In this document: one piece after another, positions 43,759-52,117 of the stretch
How the letters are laid out: the number at the start of each line of letters is the position of its first letter
How positions within the stretch are numbered: position 1 is the stretch's first letter
Origin: Streptomyces sp. CC0208
Lineage (GTDB): Bacteria > Actinomycetota > Actinomycetes > Streptomycetales > Streptomycetaceae
Direction of reading: 5' to 3'
Assembly: GCF_003443735.1 (NCBI RefSeq)
Contig: NZ_CP031969.1
Span: forward strand, 4,340,001 to 4,404,000
Length of the DNA stretch: 64,000 nt
Position numbers and translations under genes: made by a program
Notes under the pieces: model-generated
Database searches by the model: none
What the model was told of the DNA's origin: nothing
The model's input: only the letters and a program-made list of their open reading frames with translations

Positions 43759-45114
43759 CTACTGCCGGCATGTAATCGGGCCGACCTGGAATCCGGACCC
43801 GACCAGTGCTCCCTGAAAGTGGTTGAGCACATCCTTGCCCGCCTCGGCGGGCGCGCAGCGGGTGAAGAACCCACCGTGCCCGCAGGCCATCATGACCGCT
43901 CCCCAGCTCACGATCCAGGGCCTGGACCCGCCGTCCGGCTCGGGGAAAGGCTCGGCGACCGGATGGATGCGCCGCTGCAGCACGTAAGGACCGTCCATGG
44001 CTTCGAGCAGCAGCTTGCGCCACTGGTCCGAGGTGACGTCGGACGACCAGCCCGGAACGACACCCTGACCGCCGTGCAGCAGGGTGGGCTTGAGGATGAG
44101 CTCGTGCTGCTCGGTCAGCGCGTGATCCAGCAGCGAGGTCTCCGTACCGTCCTCGAGGATGACGGACCCCGATGTCACCGGTGAGGTCCAGGGAAGCAAC
44201 CGGTCGATGACATCCAGCTCCTGGGCCGAGAACAGATGCCGGTGTGCCCGGTTGGAGAGCATGGCCAAAGAGGCCTTGCTGCCGTACAGCTCCGACTCCA
44301 GCGAGGTGAACATGCGCACCTCGCCGTCTTCCAGCGCCCCGAGCAAGGGCTCCATCAGCGCGTCGGCGTCGTCCGAGAGGAGGTCCTCCATGAGGAACTG
44401 CCGGTAGACGATGTCGATGGGTCGGTCCTCAAGCCACAGCCTTCCGTCCCGCCTTTCGAGCTGCCCGACATGACACGGGCGGGCCTCCAGTCCGTAGTCG
44501 CCCCACCGCTTGCACATGGCGCTCATGTACGGCTTGTTCACCGCGAAGTGTCGGGGCCATTCCACGTGTGCGACGAACGGTCGGGCATCGGGCGCCAGCC
44601 CCATCTCCGCCCGGACCGTACGGACCTGCTCCGTCAGCGAATGGACGTGCTGAAGTCCTTCCTCCGCGGCGAACCGGCTGAACTCGCCGTCCTCGAGGAA
44701 CCCGCGGCAGATGTCCAGCTCGAAACCGATCGTGCCGCCCATGTTGAATTCCATGAGGCGGAAACCCGTCCGGTCCTGGTAGAGATCCGCCCGCCCCATT
44801 CGCGTAGGCGGGTTCGGCACGCCGGCGGAGGCCCGCTCGATGGCGCGTATCTGCACGTCCTCCATTCCGTTGGCACGGGCGAACGCGGCGAGATCCCCGT
44901 CGAACAGAAGGCCCGGAAGACGGAAGAGCGCATCGCGCAGCACTTCCAGGTCCCGGTGCAGTGCCTGGGTCTGTGCCGCGGAGAGGAACACCGGACGCGG
45001 CGCGTACGCCTCTCCGTAGGAAGCACGGCCGGCTTCGGTCCTGAGGACAGGTCCCTGCAGTCGTCCCCCGATCCGCTCCAGGTACTTCTCGGTCAGTGCG
45101 TGGTCGCGTGACAT
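43759..45114 (-). CDS. ATP-grasp-like protein of unknown substrate
   Basis: This 451-residue protein is not closely recognised. Features: FRLMEFNMGGTIGFELDIC, ELILKPTLLHGGQGVVPGW and a late GFFTRCAP segment. The ILKP and glycine-rich strand resemble ATP-grasp nucleotide-binding loops, possibly in a glutathionylspermidine-synthase-like arrangement, so an amide-forming ligase is plausible. The start ATG 45114 (MSRDHALTEKYLE) has AGGAG about 12 bases upstream. It is the last gene of the minus-strand series that starts at 53844. A much longer open frame on this strand (to 46392) is a shadow. Confidence 0.6.
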   Translation of the reverse strand: MSRDHALTEKYLERIGGRLQGPVLRTEAGRASYGEAYAPRPVFLSAAQTQALHRDLEVLRDALFRLPGLLFDGDLAAFARANGMEDVQIRAIERASAGVPNPPTRMGRADLYQDRTGFRLMEFNMGGTIGFELDICRGFLEDGEFSRFAAEEGLQHVHSLTEQVRTVRAEMGLAPDARPFVAHVEWPRHFAVNKPYMSAMCKRWGDYGLEARPCHVGQLERRDGRLWLEDRPIDIVYRQFLMEDLLSDDADALMEPLLGALEDGEVRMFTSLESELYGSKASLAMLSNRAHRHLFSAQELDVIDRLLPWTSPVTSGSVILEDGTETSLLDHALTEQHELILKPTLLHGGQGVVPGWSSDVTSDQWRKLLLEAMDGPYVLQRRIHPVAEPFPEPDGGSRPWIVSWGAVMMACGHGGFFTRCAPAEAGKDVLNHFQGALVGSGFQVGPITCRQ

Positions 45115-45161
45115 TTTCTCGGCACTCCTTGTTTTCCGGTGGGACAGCGGTGAACCGCCGG

Positions 45162-46649
45162 TCAGACGTCGTCGATGCCCGGTTCCCGCGGGCCGGCCTC
45201 CCGCTGGTCGGCGAGCCAGGCCTCGACCTCGTGGGACTCCGTGGGGAGCGCCTCGGTCAACACACGGTGGCCGCGGGCAGTGACCAGCACGTCGTCTTCG
45301 ATCCGCACGCCGATACCGCGCAGCTCCTCGGGTACGAGCTCGTCGTGCGGCTGCAGATAGAGGCCGGGTTCCATGGTCAGTACGTGGTTCTCCCGCAGCA
45401 CACCGCTGCCGTAGGCCTCCGGCCGGGCGTGTCCGCAGTCGTGGACGTCGAGGCCGAGCATGTGCCCGAAGCCGTGCAGCGACCATCGGCGGTATGCGAG
45501 GGAGGACGGGTCCATCGCCTCCTCCACGCTGCCCTTCAGGAGGCCGAGCGAGAGCAGCCCCTCGGCCAGGACGCGCATGCAGATCTCGTGGATCTCGGCG
45601 AAGGCCGCGCCAGGGGCCAGCGCCGCCAGCCCTGCGTTCCGCGAGGCGTACACGATGTCGTACACATCGCGCTGGGCCGGGGTGAACGTCCCGGAGACGG
45701 GCAGTACGCGGGTGACGTCCGCGGTGTAGCAGTTGTTGTTCTCGATGCCCATGTCCATCAGCAGGATCTGCCCGGGTTCGACGCTGCCGTCGTTGCGTGC
45801 CCAGTGCAGGATCGTGGAGCGGGGTCCGCCCGCTACGACGGAGCTGTAACCGAGGGCGTTGCCGTCGACGCGGGCACGCCAGGAGAACACCCCCTCGATG
45901 TACCGCTCGGACGTCGGGGCGTCGGACCGCAGTCGCCGGGCGACGTCCTCGAAGCCGCGGACCGTGGCGTCCACCGCGTCCTGGATCTGGGCGAGTTCCC
46001 ACTCGTCCTTCTCCATCCGCAGCTCGCCGAGCACGCTGGCGAGCAGGGCGTCGCGGCCGGTGTCGCCGGGGGTCACGGGCAGCATGCCGGACTCGAGGCC
46101 GCCGTCGATGCCGGGGTCGTAGCCGCGTAGGACCCGCAGCCGGGCCGAGGAGGCCACCGCGCTCAGCACCGCGGGCAGCTCTTGCAGCGGGCGCGTGTCG
46201 ATCGCCAGGATGGCGGCCTTCTCCTGTGGGGAGTTGCGCCGGCCGACCCAGATCTCGCCGTCCATCCGGTCGAGGTACTGAGCACCGGACTCCGCGTTCG
46301 AACGCGGGCGTGTGTAGAGGACGGCGTCGTGTCCGCCGGCCGTCGGGTGCATCACGAGCACCGAGTCGGGCTCCTGATCGCCGGTCAGCCACAGAAAGTC
46401 ACTGCCCGCCCGGAAGGGGTAGGGGGAGCCGAACGTGCGCGAGTGGATGGTGCCCGTGGGGATCACCAACGTGTCGCCCGGGAACGCCGCCGAGAGCAGG
46501 TCCCGGCGCCGGGCGAGGTGCTTCACCTGGGGAACAGGGGTGAGATCTGCCTCCTCGGTGCGCCAGCCGGTCGTCATGAAGTCGAGGAATCGCGGGGGAA
46601 GCGCACGGTCGTGGCCGCCCGAGCGCTCTTCCCGTCCTATGTTGGCCAA
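45162..46649 (-). CDS. Xaa-Pro aminopeptidase-type M24 metallopeptidase
   Basis: This 495-residue protein has an N-terminal AMP_N domain (about 40-180) and a C-terminal pita-bread domain. The metal ligands are visible in LLMDMGIENNN, TADVTRVLP, GFGHMLGLDVHD, TMEPGLYL and RIEDDVL. Such enzymes remove an N-terminal residue before Pro or an imino acid. In a peptide cluster it could trim a precursor or activate or inactivate the product. The TTG start at 46649 follows GAGGACAAG; ATG 46577 would remove 24 residues. Confidence 0.85.
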   Translation of the reverse strand: MANIGREERSGGHDRALPPRFLDFMTTGWRTEEADLTPVPQVKHLARRRDLLSAAFPGDTLVIPTGTIHSRTFGSPYPFRAGSDFLWLTGDQEPDSVLVMHPTAGGHDAVLYTRPRSNAESGAQYLDRMDGEIWVGRRNSPQEKAAILAIDTRPLQELPAVLSAVASSARLRVLRGYDPGIDGGLESGMLPVTPGDTGRDALLASVLGELRMEKDEWELAQIQDAVDATVRGFEDVARRLRSDAPTSERYIEGVFSWRARVDGNALGYSSVVAGGPRSTILHWARNDGSVEPGQILLMDMGIENNNCYTADVTRVLPVSGTFTPAQRDVYDIVYASRNAGLAALAPGAAFAEIHEICMRVLAEGLLSLGLLKGSVEEAMDPSSLAYRRWSLHGFGHMLGLDVHDCGHARPEAYGSGVLRENHVLTMEPGLYLQPHDELVPEELRGIGVRIEDDVLVTARGHRVLTEALPTESHEVEAWLADQREAGPREPGIDDV

Positions 46650-46659
46650 GCTCTTGTCC

Positions 46660-47598
46660 TCATCCGTGTGTGGTCGGTGCTGCGCCGTGGTCGATCACAT
46701 GGGCGCAGGTGATCAGGTCCAGGTAGGCGCACCCGGTGGACGCGAAGACCGTCCGCCGTTGTGCGAAGCCGGCCGAGCCGGGCCCGAGCAGGACGTCCAG
46801 TTCCACGGCCGCCGCGTGGCTCTCGCCGGCCTCGGCGATGGCCGTGGCCAGGTCTTCGACGATCACGACGCTGGTACGCAGGAGTTCGGCGGGCAGCTCG
46901 CGGGATTCGGTGGTGTGCGCCCCCATGCAGTTGATGTGGGCATGGGCGGGCAGGTCCGCCGAGATCGGCAGCGGTACCGCAGACGTGGTCGCGGTCGACA
47001 GGATGTCGACTCCCCGGCTCGCCTCTTCGGCCGAGTCGCACACCACGACCTCGACCGCGGCTCCGTCGGCGCGCGCCATGGTGGCGATGTCACGGGCGAA
47101 CGCCGCTGCCCGGCGTCCGGTACGGGAGAAGACCCGCACCTCGGCGAGGTCGCGCACCGCCGACACCCCGAGGAACTGCTGCCGGGCCTGGACTCCCGAC
47201 CCGATGATGCCCAGCACCCGGCTGTCCCGGGCGGCGCACCGATCGGTCACCAGCGCCGTCACGGCCGCGCACTTCACGTTGGTGACGGTCTCCCCGTCCA
47301 GCGTGCCGAGGTGGCGGCCGGTGGAGACGGAGAACATCGGCACCCGCGCGGTGACGGTCGCGCCCCGGTCCGCGACGGGGGTCGCCACGATCGTGGCGAC
47401 CTTGTTGATGTAGAGGTCGTGGTCGGGCGAAACGGCGGGCATGGAGATGAACTTCGCGCCCGCCGCGTCCTCGATGGTCTCGCGCGGCGGAACAAGCATC
47501 CGCGTCACGGATCCGCTGCTCAGGGCTTCGCCCATCGCCTCGGCCAGCGAGCGGACGAACCGGGCGGACGACATGCGCTCCGTCGCCGTCGCCGTCAC
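46660..47598 (-). CDS. Ornithine cyclodeaminase/mu-crystallin family protein
   Basis: This 312-residue NAD(P)-binding protein has KFISMPAVSPDHDLYINKVATIVATP, the Rossmann block LGIIGSGVQARQQFLGVSAVRDLAEVRVFSR, and HINCMGAHTTESRELP. Family members cyclise ornithine to proline or act as amino-acid or imine dehydrogenases. The GTG start at 47598 overlaps the stop of the alpha-oxoamine synthase-like gene, which suggests linked steps, such as reduction of an imine formed from its amino ketone. The true substrate is open. Confidence 0.85.
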   Translation of the reverse strand: MTATATERMSSARFVRSLAEAMGEALSSGSVTRMLVPPRETIEDAAGAKFISMPAVSPDHDLYINKVATIVATPVADRGATVTARVPMFSVSTGRHLGTLDGETVTNVKCAAVTALVTDRCAARDSRVLGIIGSGVQARQQFLGVSAVRDLAEVRVFSRTGRRAAAFARDIATMARADGAAVEVVVCDSAEEASRGVDILSTATTSAVPLPISADLPAHAHINCMGAHTTESRELPAELLRTSVVIVEDLATAIAEAGESHAAAVELDVLLGPGSAGFAQRRTVFASTGCAYLDLITCAHVIDHGAAPTTHG

Positions 47599-48851
47599 AG
47601 GAATCCGTCCAGCACGTCCTGGAGGGTGTCGACGAACTTCTCGGTCATCGCCGTGGTCATGTCGCCGCGCAGCATCAGCCGGATGCCGGCCTGCCCACGC
47701 GGCACCACCGGGAAGAACATCGCCGAACAGTAGTAGCCGCGCCGGTAGAGCTCGGTGGCCAGTTCCACGGCCCAGTCGTTCTCGCCCACGGTGACGAACT
47801 TGATGTGCGATCCGACACCGCGGATCGGCCTGTTGCTCATCCGCTGGTCGAACAGCGCGATGTTCTCGGCCAGTTGGCGCTGGCGCTCGCCGAGTTCCGG
47901 AGACCGGTGGACGGCGATGCTGCCCAGGGTCGTCCCGATGGCAGCGGTACGCAGTCCCTGGGACCAGCCCATCGGGCCGGACCGGTAGAGGAAGTCGAAG
48001 ACACTCGACGAGCCGAGCATCGCGATCCCGCCGGTGGAGCCGAACGCCTTGGCCGTGGAGGCGACGATCATGGTGCGTTCGTCGAGTTCACGGAACACCG
48101 ACCGGGCATAGCCCTCGCCGTTCGGGCCCTGGGTGGACAGGGCGTGGGAGTCGTCCATGTAGACGTACATGCCGTACTTCTCCTGCAGGGCCCTGATGCC
48201 CTCCAGGTCGGCGAGGCCGCCCGTGGAATAGGCGCCCTCGCAGACGTAGGCGACGCGCGGGTACTTGCGGCACACGTCTTCCAGGAAGTCCATGTCGTTG
48301 TGCGGGGAGGTGAGCACGAGCGTCTCGTCGGCCACGACCGGTTTGAGGAAGTTCATCGAGAAGTGCGCGAACCGGTCGAAGACGACGACCAGGGGATCGG
48401 TCCCGGTGATATGCCCGGACGCCAGCAGCGGCAGCACCGCCGCGCTGATGACCCCGCAGGAGATCGAGGGCAGCACGGGCGTGCCGAACAGCGCCGAGAG
48501 CTCCTCCTCGAGGCGGTGGGCCGCCTCCAGGCGGATCCGGAACTCGGCCATGGCCAGCCCGGTGACGTTCTCGGTCCGCAATGCCTCGACGCCGCTCTCG
48601 ACGACTGTCGGATGGCTGTTGAGGCCGAGGTAGGAACAGGAGGCGAGGTTCAGGAACTCATGCCCTGTGCGTACGTCGCGCAGCCGGTTCTGGCCGCCAC
48701 TGGCGTCGACCCGGATGTCGAGCATGCCGTGCGCCGCGGCCAGCTTCCAGGCTGCCTCGCCCGCCGGGACCATGCGCTGGTTGTTGCGGAACCGGTGCGG
48801 TCCCATCGTGGTGTTGTAAGGGGGGTCGATCACGGTGTCGCGGGTATGCAT
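47595..48851 (-). CDS. Alpha-oxoamine synthase-like PLP enzyme
   Basis: This 418-residue fold-type I PLP enzyme resembles 8-amino-7-oxononanoate synthase and serine palmitoyltransferase. Visible are NLASCSYLGLNSHPTV, CEGAYSTGGLADLEGIRALQEKYGMYVYMDDSHALSTQG and the PLP lysine in VASTAKAFGSTGG. The family condenses an amino acid with an acyl thioester, with loss of CO2, to an alpha-amino ketone. A nearby aminoacyl-ACP or a CoA ester could be the acyl donor. ATG 48851 begins MHTRDTV. Confidence 0.85.
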   Translation of the reverse strand: MHTRDTVIDPPYNTTMGPHRFRNNQRMVPAGEAAWKLAAAHGMLDIRVDASGGQNRLRDVRTGHEFLNLASCSYLGLNSHPTVVESGVEALRTENVTGLAMAEFRIRLEAAHRLEEELSALFGTPVLPSISCGVISAAVLPLLASGHITGTDPLVVVFDRFAHFSMNFLKPVVADETLVLTSPHNDMDFLEDVCRKYPRVAYVCEGAYSTGGLADLEGIRALQEKYGMYVYMDDSHALSTQGPNGEGYARSVFRELDERTMIVASTAKAFGSTGGIAMLGSSSVFDFLYRSGPMGWSQGLRTAAIGTTLGSIAVHRSPELGERQRQLAENIALFDQRMSNRPIRGVGSHIKFVTVGENDWAVELATELYRRGYYCSAMFFPVVPRGQAGIRLMLRGDMTTAMTEKFVDTLQDVLDGFL

Positions 48852-48998
48852 GCGTCTCCTCGACGGGGCGGATGGGAGGGAGGGGACGGCAGGCGCGGGC
48901 GCTCACAGGAAGGGCGGAGCGGCGTGGCCGTCGCCGGCCGGGCTGCGGCGGGTGCTCGGCGCCGGCCGGCCTGATCCCGGTTCGCCCCGCCGTCGCCG

Positions 48999-49928
48999 TC
49001 AGTTGCCTCGGACGGACGGTCCCTGGGCCGCGAGGACGCCGTCCACGCCCCGGTGGTAGCGGTCGTGGTCCGAGGTGTGCACCTCGGGCACCTTGACGTT
49101 GACCTCGGGGATGTCGAGACGGTAGTGGCGGTACCAGTTGTTCAGGTTCTGTCCGTCCGCGAACTGCAGCTCCATGTGGCGCAGCGGGCGCTTGCCGGGC
49201 TTGTCGGAGTCGATCAGCCGCGGCATGGAGCCCGCGTGCGCGAGCCCGCCGTCGACCTCGTTGTTGAGGACAACCATGATCATGTCATTGAGGAGGTCGC
49301 AGTCCACGACGACCGCGTGGTCGGCGAGGATCGCCTGGACATGCTCCTGCTTGACCGCGACGTTGTAGCTGTGCGGCATCAGCTCGATGAGGTCGGCCGG
49401 GGCGACGCCCGTCCGGACGCAGTACTCACGGGTGTTGCACACGATCGGCCGGCCGCCGTCGATGTTGGTGTTGGGGCCGTAGACGTTGGCGATGAACGTC
49501 GTTGCGGCATCGAAGTGCACGCACTTGGTGGTGAGGAACTCACGCGACTCGGTGTGGTCCGAATTGGGTGTGAAGCTGGTGTTCTTGTTGAACCCGTCCA
49601 CGTCCATGCTCGCCACCTGGTCGTAGTCCATGACGAGCGGGGTGTGCTTCGCGAGGTCGGTCTGCGCGGTGAAGGAGCGGAATATCGCCTCGAGGTAGTC
49701 ACGCGCCGCCGCGGCCTCGGCCTCGTCGTGGATGTCCTTGCCGTGCTTGGCCAGCAGCGTGCTGAGGCCGTGGCACACCGCCAGACCGGCCCCCTTCGCG
49801 ACCAGTTCCTCCAGTCGGGCGGTGAGGTCGGCCGGCACGGGGCCGAACCGGCCGTCGACCAGCTCGACCTCGTAGTCGGAGATGTCGACCATCGCCTGCT
49901 GCGCGAGGTCCTTCATCGAGATGCTCAC
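48999..49928 (-). CDS. Unrecognised protein, possible Fe(II)-dependent oxygenase fold
   Basis: I do not recognise this 309-residue soluble protein with certainty. Residues 138-140 (His-Phe-Asp in TKCVHFDAATTFIANVYG) followed by GGRPIVCNT recall the HxD strand and the glycine-proline turn of TauD-like 2-oxoglutarate oxygenases. A distal His could be His251 (RPLRHMELQ). This is a pattern match only. It sits 31 bp after the CitE-type gene. The GTG at 49928 follows GAGGGGAAG; ATG 49916 is an alternative. Confidence 0.45.
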   Translation of the reverse strand: MSISMKDLAQQAMVDISDYEVELVDGRFGPVPADLTARLEELVAKGAGLAVCHGLSTLLAKHGKDIHDEAEAAAARDYLEAIFRSFTAQTDLAKHTPLVMDYDQVASMDVDGFNKNTSFTPNSDHTESREFLTTKCVHFDAATTFIANVYGPNTNIDGGRPIVCNTREYCVRTGVAPADLIELMPHSYNVAVKQEHVQAILADHAVVVDCDLLNDMIMVVLNNEVDGGLAHAGSMPRLIDSDKPGKRPLRHMELQFADGQNLNNWYRHYRLDIPEVNVKVPEVHTSDHDRYHRGVDGVLAAQGPSVRGN

Positions 49929-49959
49929 TGTGCTTCCCCTCGGGTGACGGTGTTCGGTT

Positions 49960-50808
49960 TCAGCGGACAGGACGTGCGATGCCGCTGTGCAGCGCGATCG
50001 TGCGCCGGGCTTTCAGGACGAAGGGCGGCGCGAGCACCCGGTCCTTGCTGACCGCGAAGCCGGCCTCGTCGGCCTCGTAGTCCTTGATCGTCTGGTAGTG
50101 GCGGTCCAGTTCTCCGGGTGAGGTGCCGAACGTCTCGACGATGACGTCGACCTGCTTCGGATGGATGGCCGCCTTCCCGGTGTAGCCGCACTGCTTCGCC
50201 ACCTCGCTCTGGGCAAGGACGACGTCCATGTCCCACAACTCGAAGGAGTTTGTGTCGATGACCGGCAGGCCGTACCGCGATGCCGCCACACACATCCGGG
50301 CCCGCGCATGGGCAAGGTAGGACTCGTCCGGTGCCCACATCTCGGCCACCAGGTCGGCTTGTCCGAAGCACAGCCCGTCGCTGACCGCCGCTATCTCGAA
50401 TGCGTTCTCGACGGCGTCCACCGTCTCGATGAAGCTGCAGATCTCCGGCGGATCGGACAGGTGGGACAGGAGCGAGCGGTAGATGGCGACATCGCGGGCG
50501 CCGCAGATCTTCGGCACCAGCACCGTTTCCACGGGCAGACCGCCGATCCGCCCGTCGAGCGCGAGCAGCGTCTGGATGTCAAGCAGGCCGTCCGGCGTCT
50601 CGATGCTGTTGATGCGCACCCATACGCCGGCATGACCCGTCCCCGTCAGATCTACTTCGCCGAGCCGCTCGCGGGCGGCGGGCTTCGCCTGTTTCGGGAC
50701 GGAGTCCTCGAGGTCCAGCACCAGCGCGACCGACTCGCGCGGAACGTTCTTCAGCAGCTTGTCGACGCGCGACGCGGGGACGTAGAACAGGCAGGGGTGA
50801 ACCTTCAC
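49960..50808 (-). CDS. HpcH/HpaI or CitE-type aldolase/lyase
   Basis: This 282-residue TIM-barrel protein resembles CitE-like lyases acting on CoA thioesters. Segments: HPCLFYVPASRVDKLL, LVLDLEDSVPKQAKPAARERL (acidic metal site), VRINSIETPDGLLDI, ICSFIETVDAVENAFEI and GYTGKAAIHPKQVDVI. Family reactions are cleavage or formation of malyl- or methylmalyl-CoA-like esters, or their thioester hydrolysis. The GTG at 50808 overlaps the stop of the preceding gene. With the adjacent MaoC- and isopropylmalate-synthase-like genes it suggests a short-chain acid building block. Confidence 0.85.
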   Translation of the reverse strand: MKVHPCLFYVPASRVDKLLKNVPRESVALVLDLEDSVPKQAKPAARERLGEVDLTGTGHAGVWVRINSIETPDGLLDIQTLLALDGRIGGLPVETVLVPKICGARDVAIYRSLLSHLSDPPEICSFIETVDAVENAFEIAAVSDGLCFGQADLVAEMWAPDESYLAHARARMCVAASRYGLPVIDTNSFELWDMDVVLAQSEVAKQCGYTGKAAIHPKQVDVIVETFGTSPGELDRHYQTIKDYEADEAGFAVSKDRVLAPPFVLKARRTIALHSGIARPVR

Positions 50809-51569
50809 GACCGGACCTCCTCCCGACCGAAGAAGGCGTTCAGCCTCTCCAGCGAGAAATCCTCGTAGGGGGCCGGCTCGTACGCGTCCGGCTGGGCCTG
50901 GGTGTACGTCGGGAACCACTCGATGACAGCGTCGTCGTAGCCCGGCTTGAAGAGCGCGATCGACTGTCGTGACCGGTCGCCCTCGCCCGCCCGCTGCGCC
51001 GCAGCATGTGCCTCGTGCGACCAGCGGACCTTGAGGTTCCCGGTGCTGACGATGAACCAGTCCCTGCCGGGGACGTCCACGTCGATCCAGTTGCCGGCCG
51101 CATCGCAGAGCTGCAGCCCTGGGCCGTCCTTGGTGAACAGTGTGATCGACGCGCCGTCGACGAACTCGCCCAGTCCCAGCGCCACGGTCAGCATCCCGGT
51201 GACCCGGTCGGCGACGACCCGGCACGCGGCGAAGTAGGTCTTGAGCGCGTCGCGCAGTGCGATGCCCCGCTTGTCGGCCGGGAAAGGAAGGTGCTCGGAG
51301 CCGTCGAGCACGAGCCGCCCCATGCCGGACTTCTCGGTGCACTTGGCCGGCCCGTCCTCCCTGCCGGTGTACGGGCAGGCCCTCCCCGGCGCCTGCCCGA
51401 AGAAGTCGTGGGCCAGTTCGTAGGCGTCGTCGAAGACCTTGCGGTCGATGCCGTGGTCGTGCACGACGAGGAATCCGGTTTCGGTGCAGGCCCGGAAGAT
51501 CTCGGCGGAAATCCTCACCTCGTCCTGCTGCTCGGCCTGGGCCAGACTGATCACGGGAATGTCGGTCAT
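50805..51569 (-). CDS. Isopenicillin-N-synthase-like 2OG/Fe oxygenase fold lacking the iron-binding HxD
   Basis: The 254-residue protein starts like an IPNS/2OG oxygenase (IPVISLAQAEQ; FRACTETGFLVVHDHGID). The C-terminal beta-barrel is also recognisable (SITLFTKDGPGLQL; GRDWFIVSTGNLKVRW; RQSIALF with its conserved Arg and Ser). However, the segment that should carry HxD between LGLGEFV and SITLF is missing, about 30 residues shorter than usual, and the distal His region reads HEAHAAAQ. It is therefore probably not a normal Fe/2OG enzyme. ATG 51569 and the stop overlap both neighbours. Confidence 0.7.
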   Translation of the reverse strand: MTDIPVISLAQAEQQDEVRISAEIFRACTETGFLVVHDHGIDRKVFDDAYELAHDFFGQAPGRACPYTGREDGPAKCTEKSGMGRLVLDGSEHLPFPADKRGIALRDALKTYFAACRVVADRVTGMLTVALGLGEFVDGASITLFTKDGPGLQLCDAAGNWIDVDVPGRDWFIVSTGNLKVRWSHEAHAAAQRAGEGDRSRQSIALFKPGYDDAVIEWFPTYTQAQPDAYEPAPYEDFSLERLNAFFGREEVRS

Positions 51570-52117
51570 GGACGCTTCCTGTCTCGAAACGATGGCCCGG
51601 CGGCGGGATCCTCCGGGTCGCGCATGGTGGCCAGCACGGTGCGGTCGAACGCGATGACCTGCACTCCGTCCTGGTTGCGACCCACCGTGTGGACCGTGAC
51701 GACGCCCTCGCCGGGCCGGGTGGCGGAGGGGCGCTTGGAGACGATCGTGGTCTCGGCGTAGAGCGTGTCCCCGACGAACACCGGGGCGCTGAGCCGGACC
51801 TTGTCCCAGCCGAGGTTGGCGACCGCCTTCTGGCTGATGGTCTTGACCGTCATCCCGTTGACGATCCCGAACGTGACCAGGCTGGACACCAGCAGCTTCT
51901 TGAACGGGGTCTCGGACGCGTACTCCTCGTCGATGTGGAGGGGGTGCTGGTTGAGGCAGAGCAGCGAACTCCAGACGTTGTCGGTCGTGGTGATGGTGCG
52001 GCCGGGCCGGTGCTCGAAGACATGGCCGACGACGTAGTCCTCGTAGCTCAGGCCGGAGTCCTCACGGAAGCGCCCGGGTTCGAGTTCCACGTACGGCGTC
52101 GGTATCGGGTCGTTCAC
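51566..52117 (-). CDS. MaoC-like hot-dog dehydratase
   Basis: This 183-residue hot-dog protein resembles MaoC-type (R)-hydratases. Visible are YEDYVVGHVFEHRPGRTITTTDNVWSSLLCLNQHPLHIDEEYA and LVSSLVTFGIVNGM. In actinobacteria such genes often lie next to CitE-like lyases, where they dehydrate mesaconyl/methylmalyl-type CoA esters. It is coupled to the isopropylmalate-synthase-like gene by GTGA and to the IPNS-like gene by ATGA. The GTG at 52117 is fixed by that overlap. Confidence 0.85.
   Translation of the reverse strand: MNDPIPTPYVELEPGRFREDSGLSYEDYVVGHVFEHRPGRTITTTDNVWSSLLCLNQHPLHIDEEYASETPFKKLLVSSLVTFGIVNGMTVKTISQKAVANLGWDKVRLSAPVFVGDTLYAETTIVSKRPSATRPGEGVVTVHTVGRNQDGVQVIAFDRTVLATMRDPEDPAAGPSFRDRKRP

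Noticed and set aside
43759..46392. 877-codon minus-strand open frame
   Set aside because: Only the part from 45114 downwards is coding-like. The upstream Arg-rich part is antisense-frame shadow of the M24 peptidase gene.
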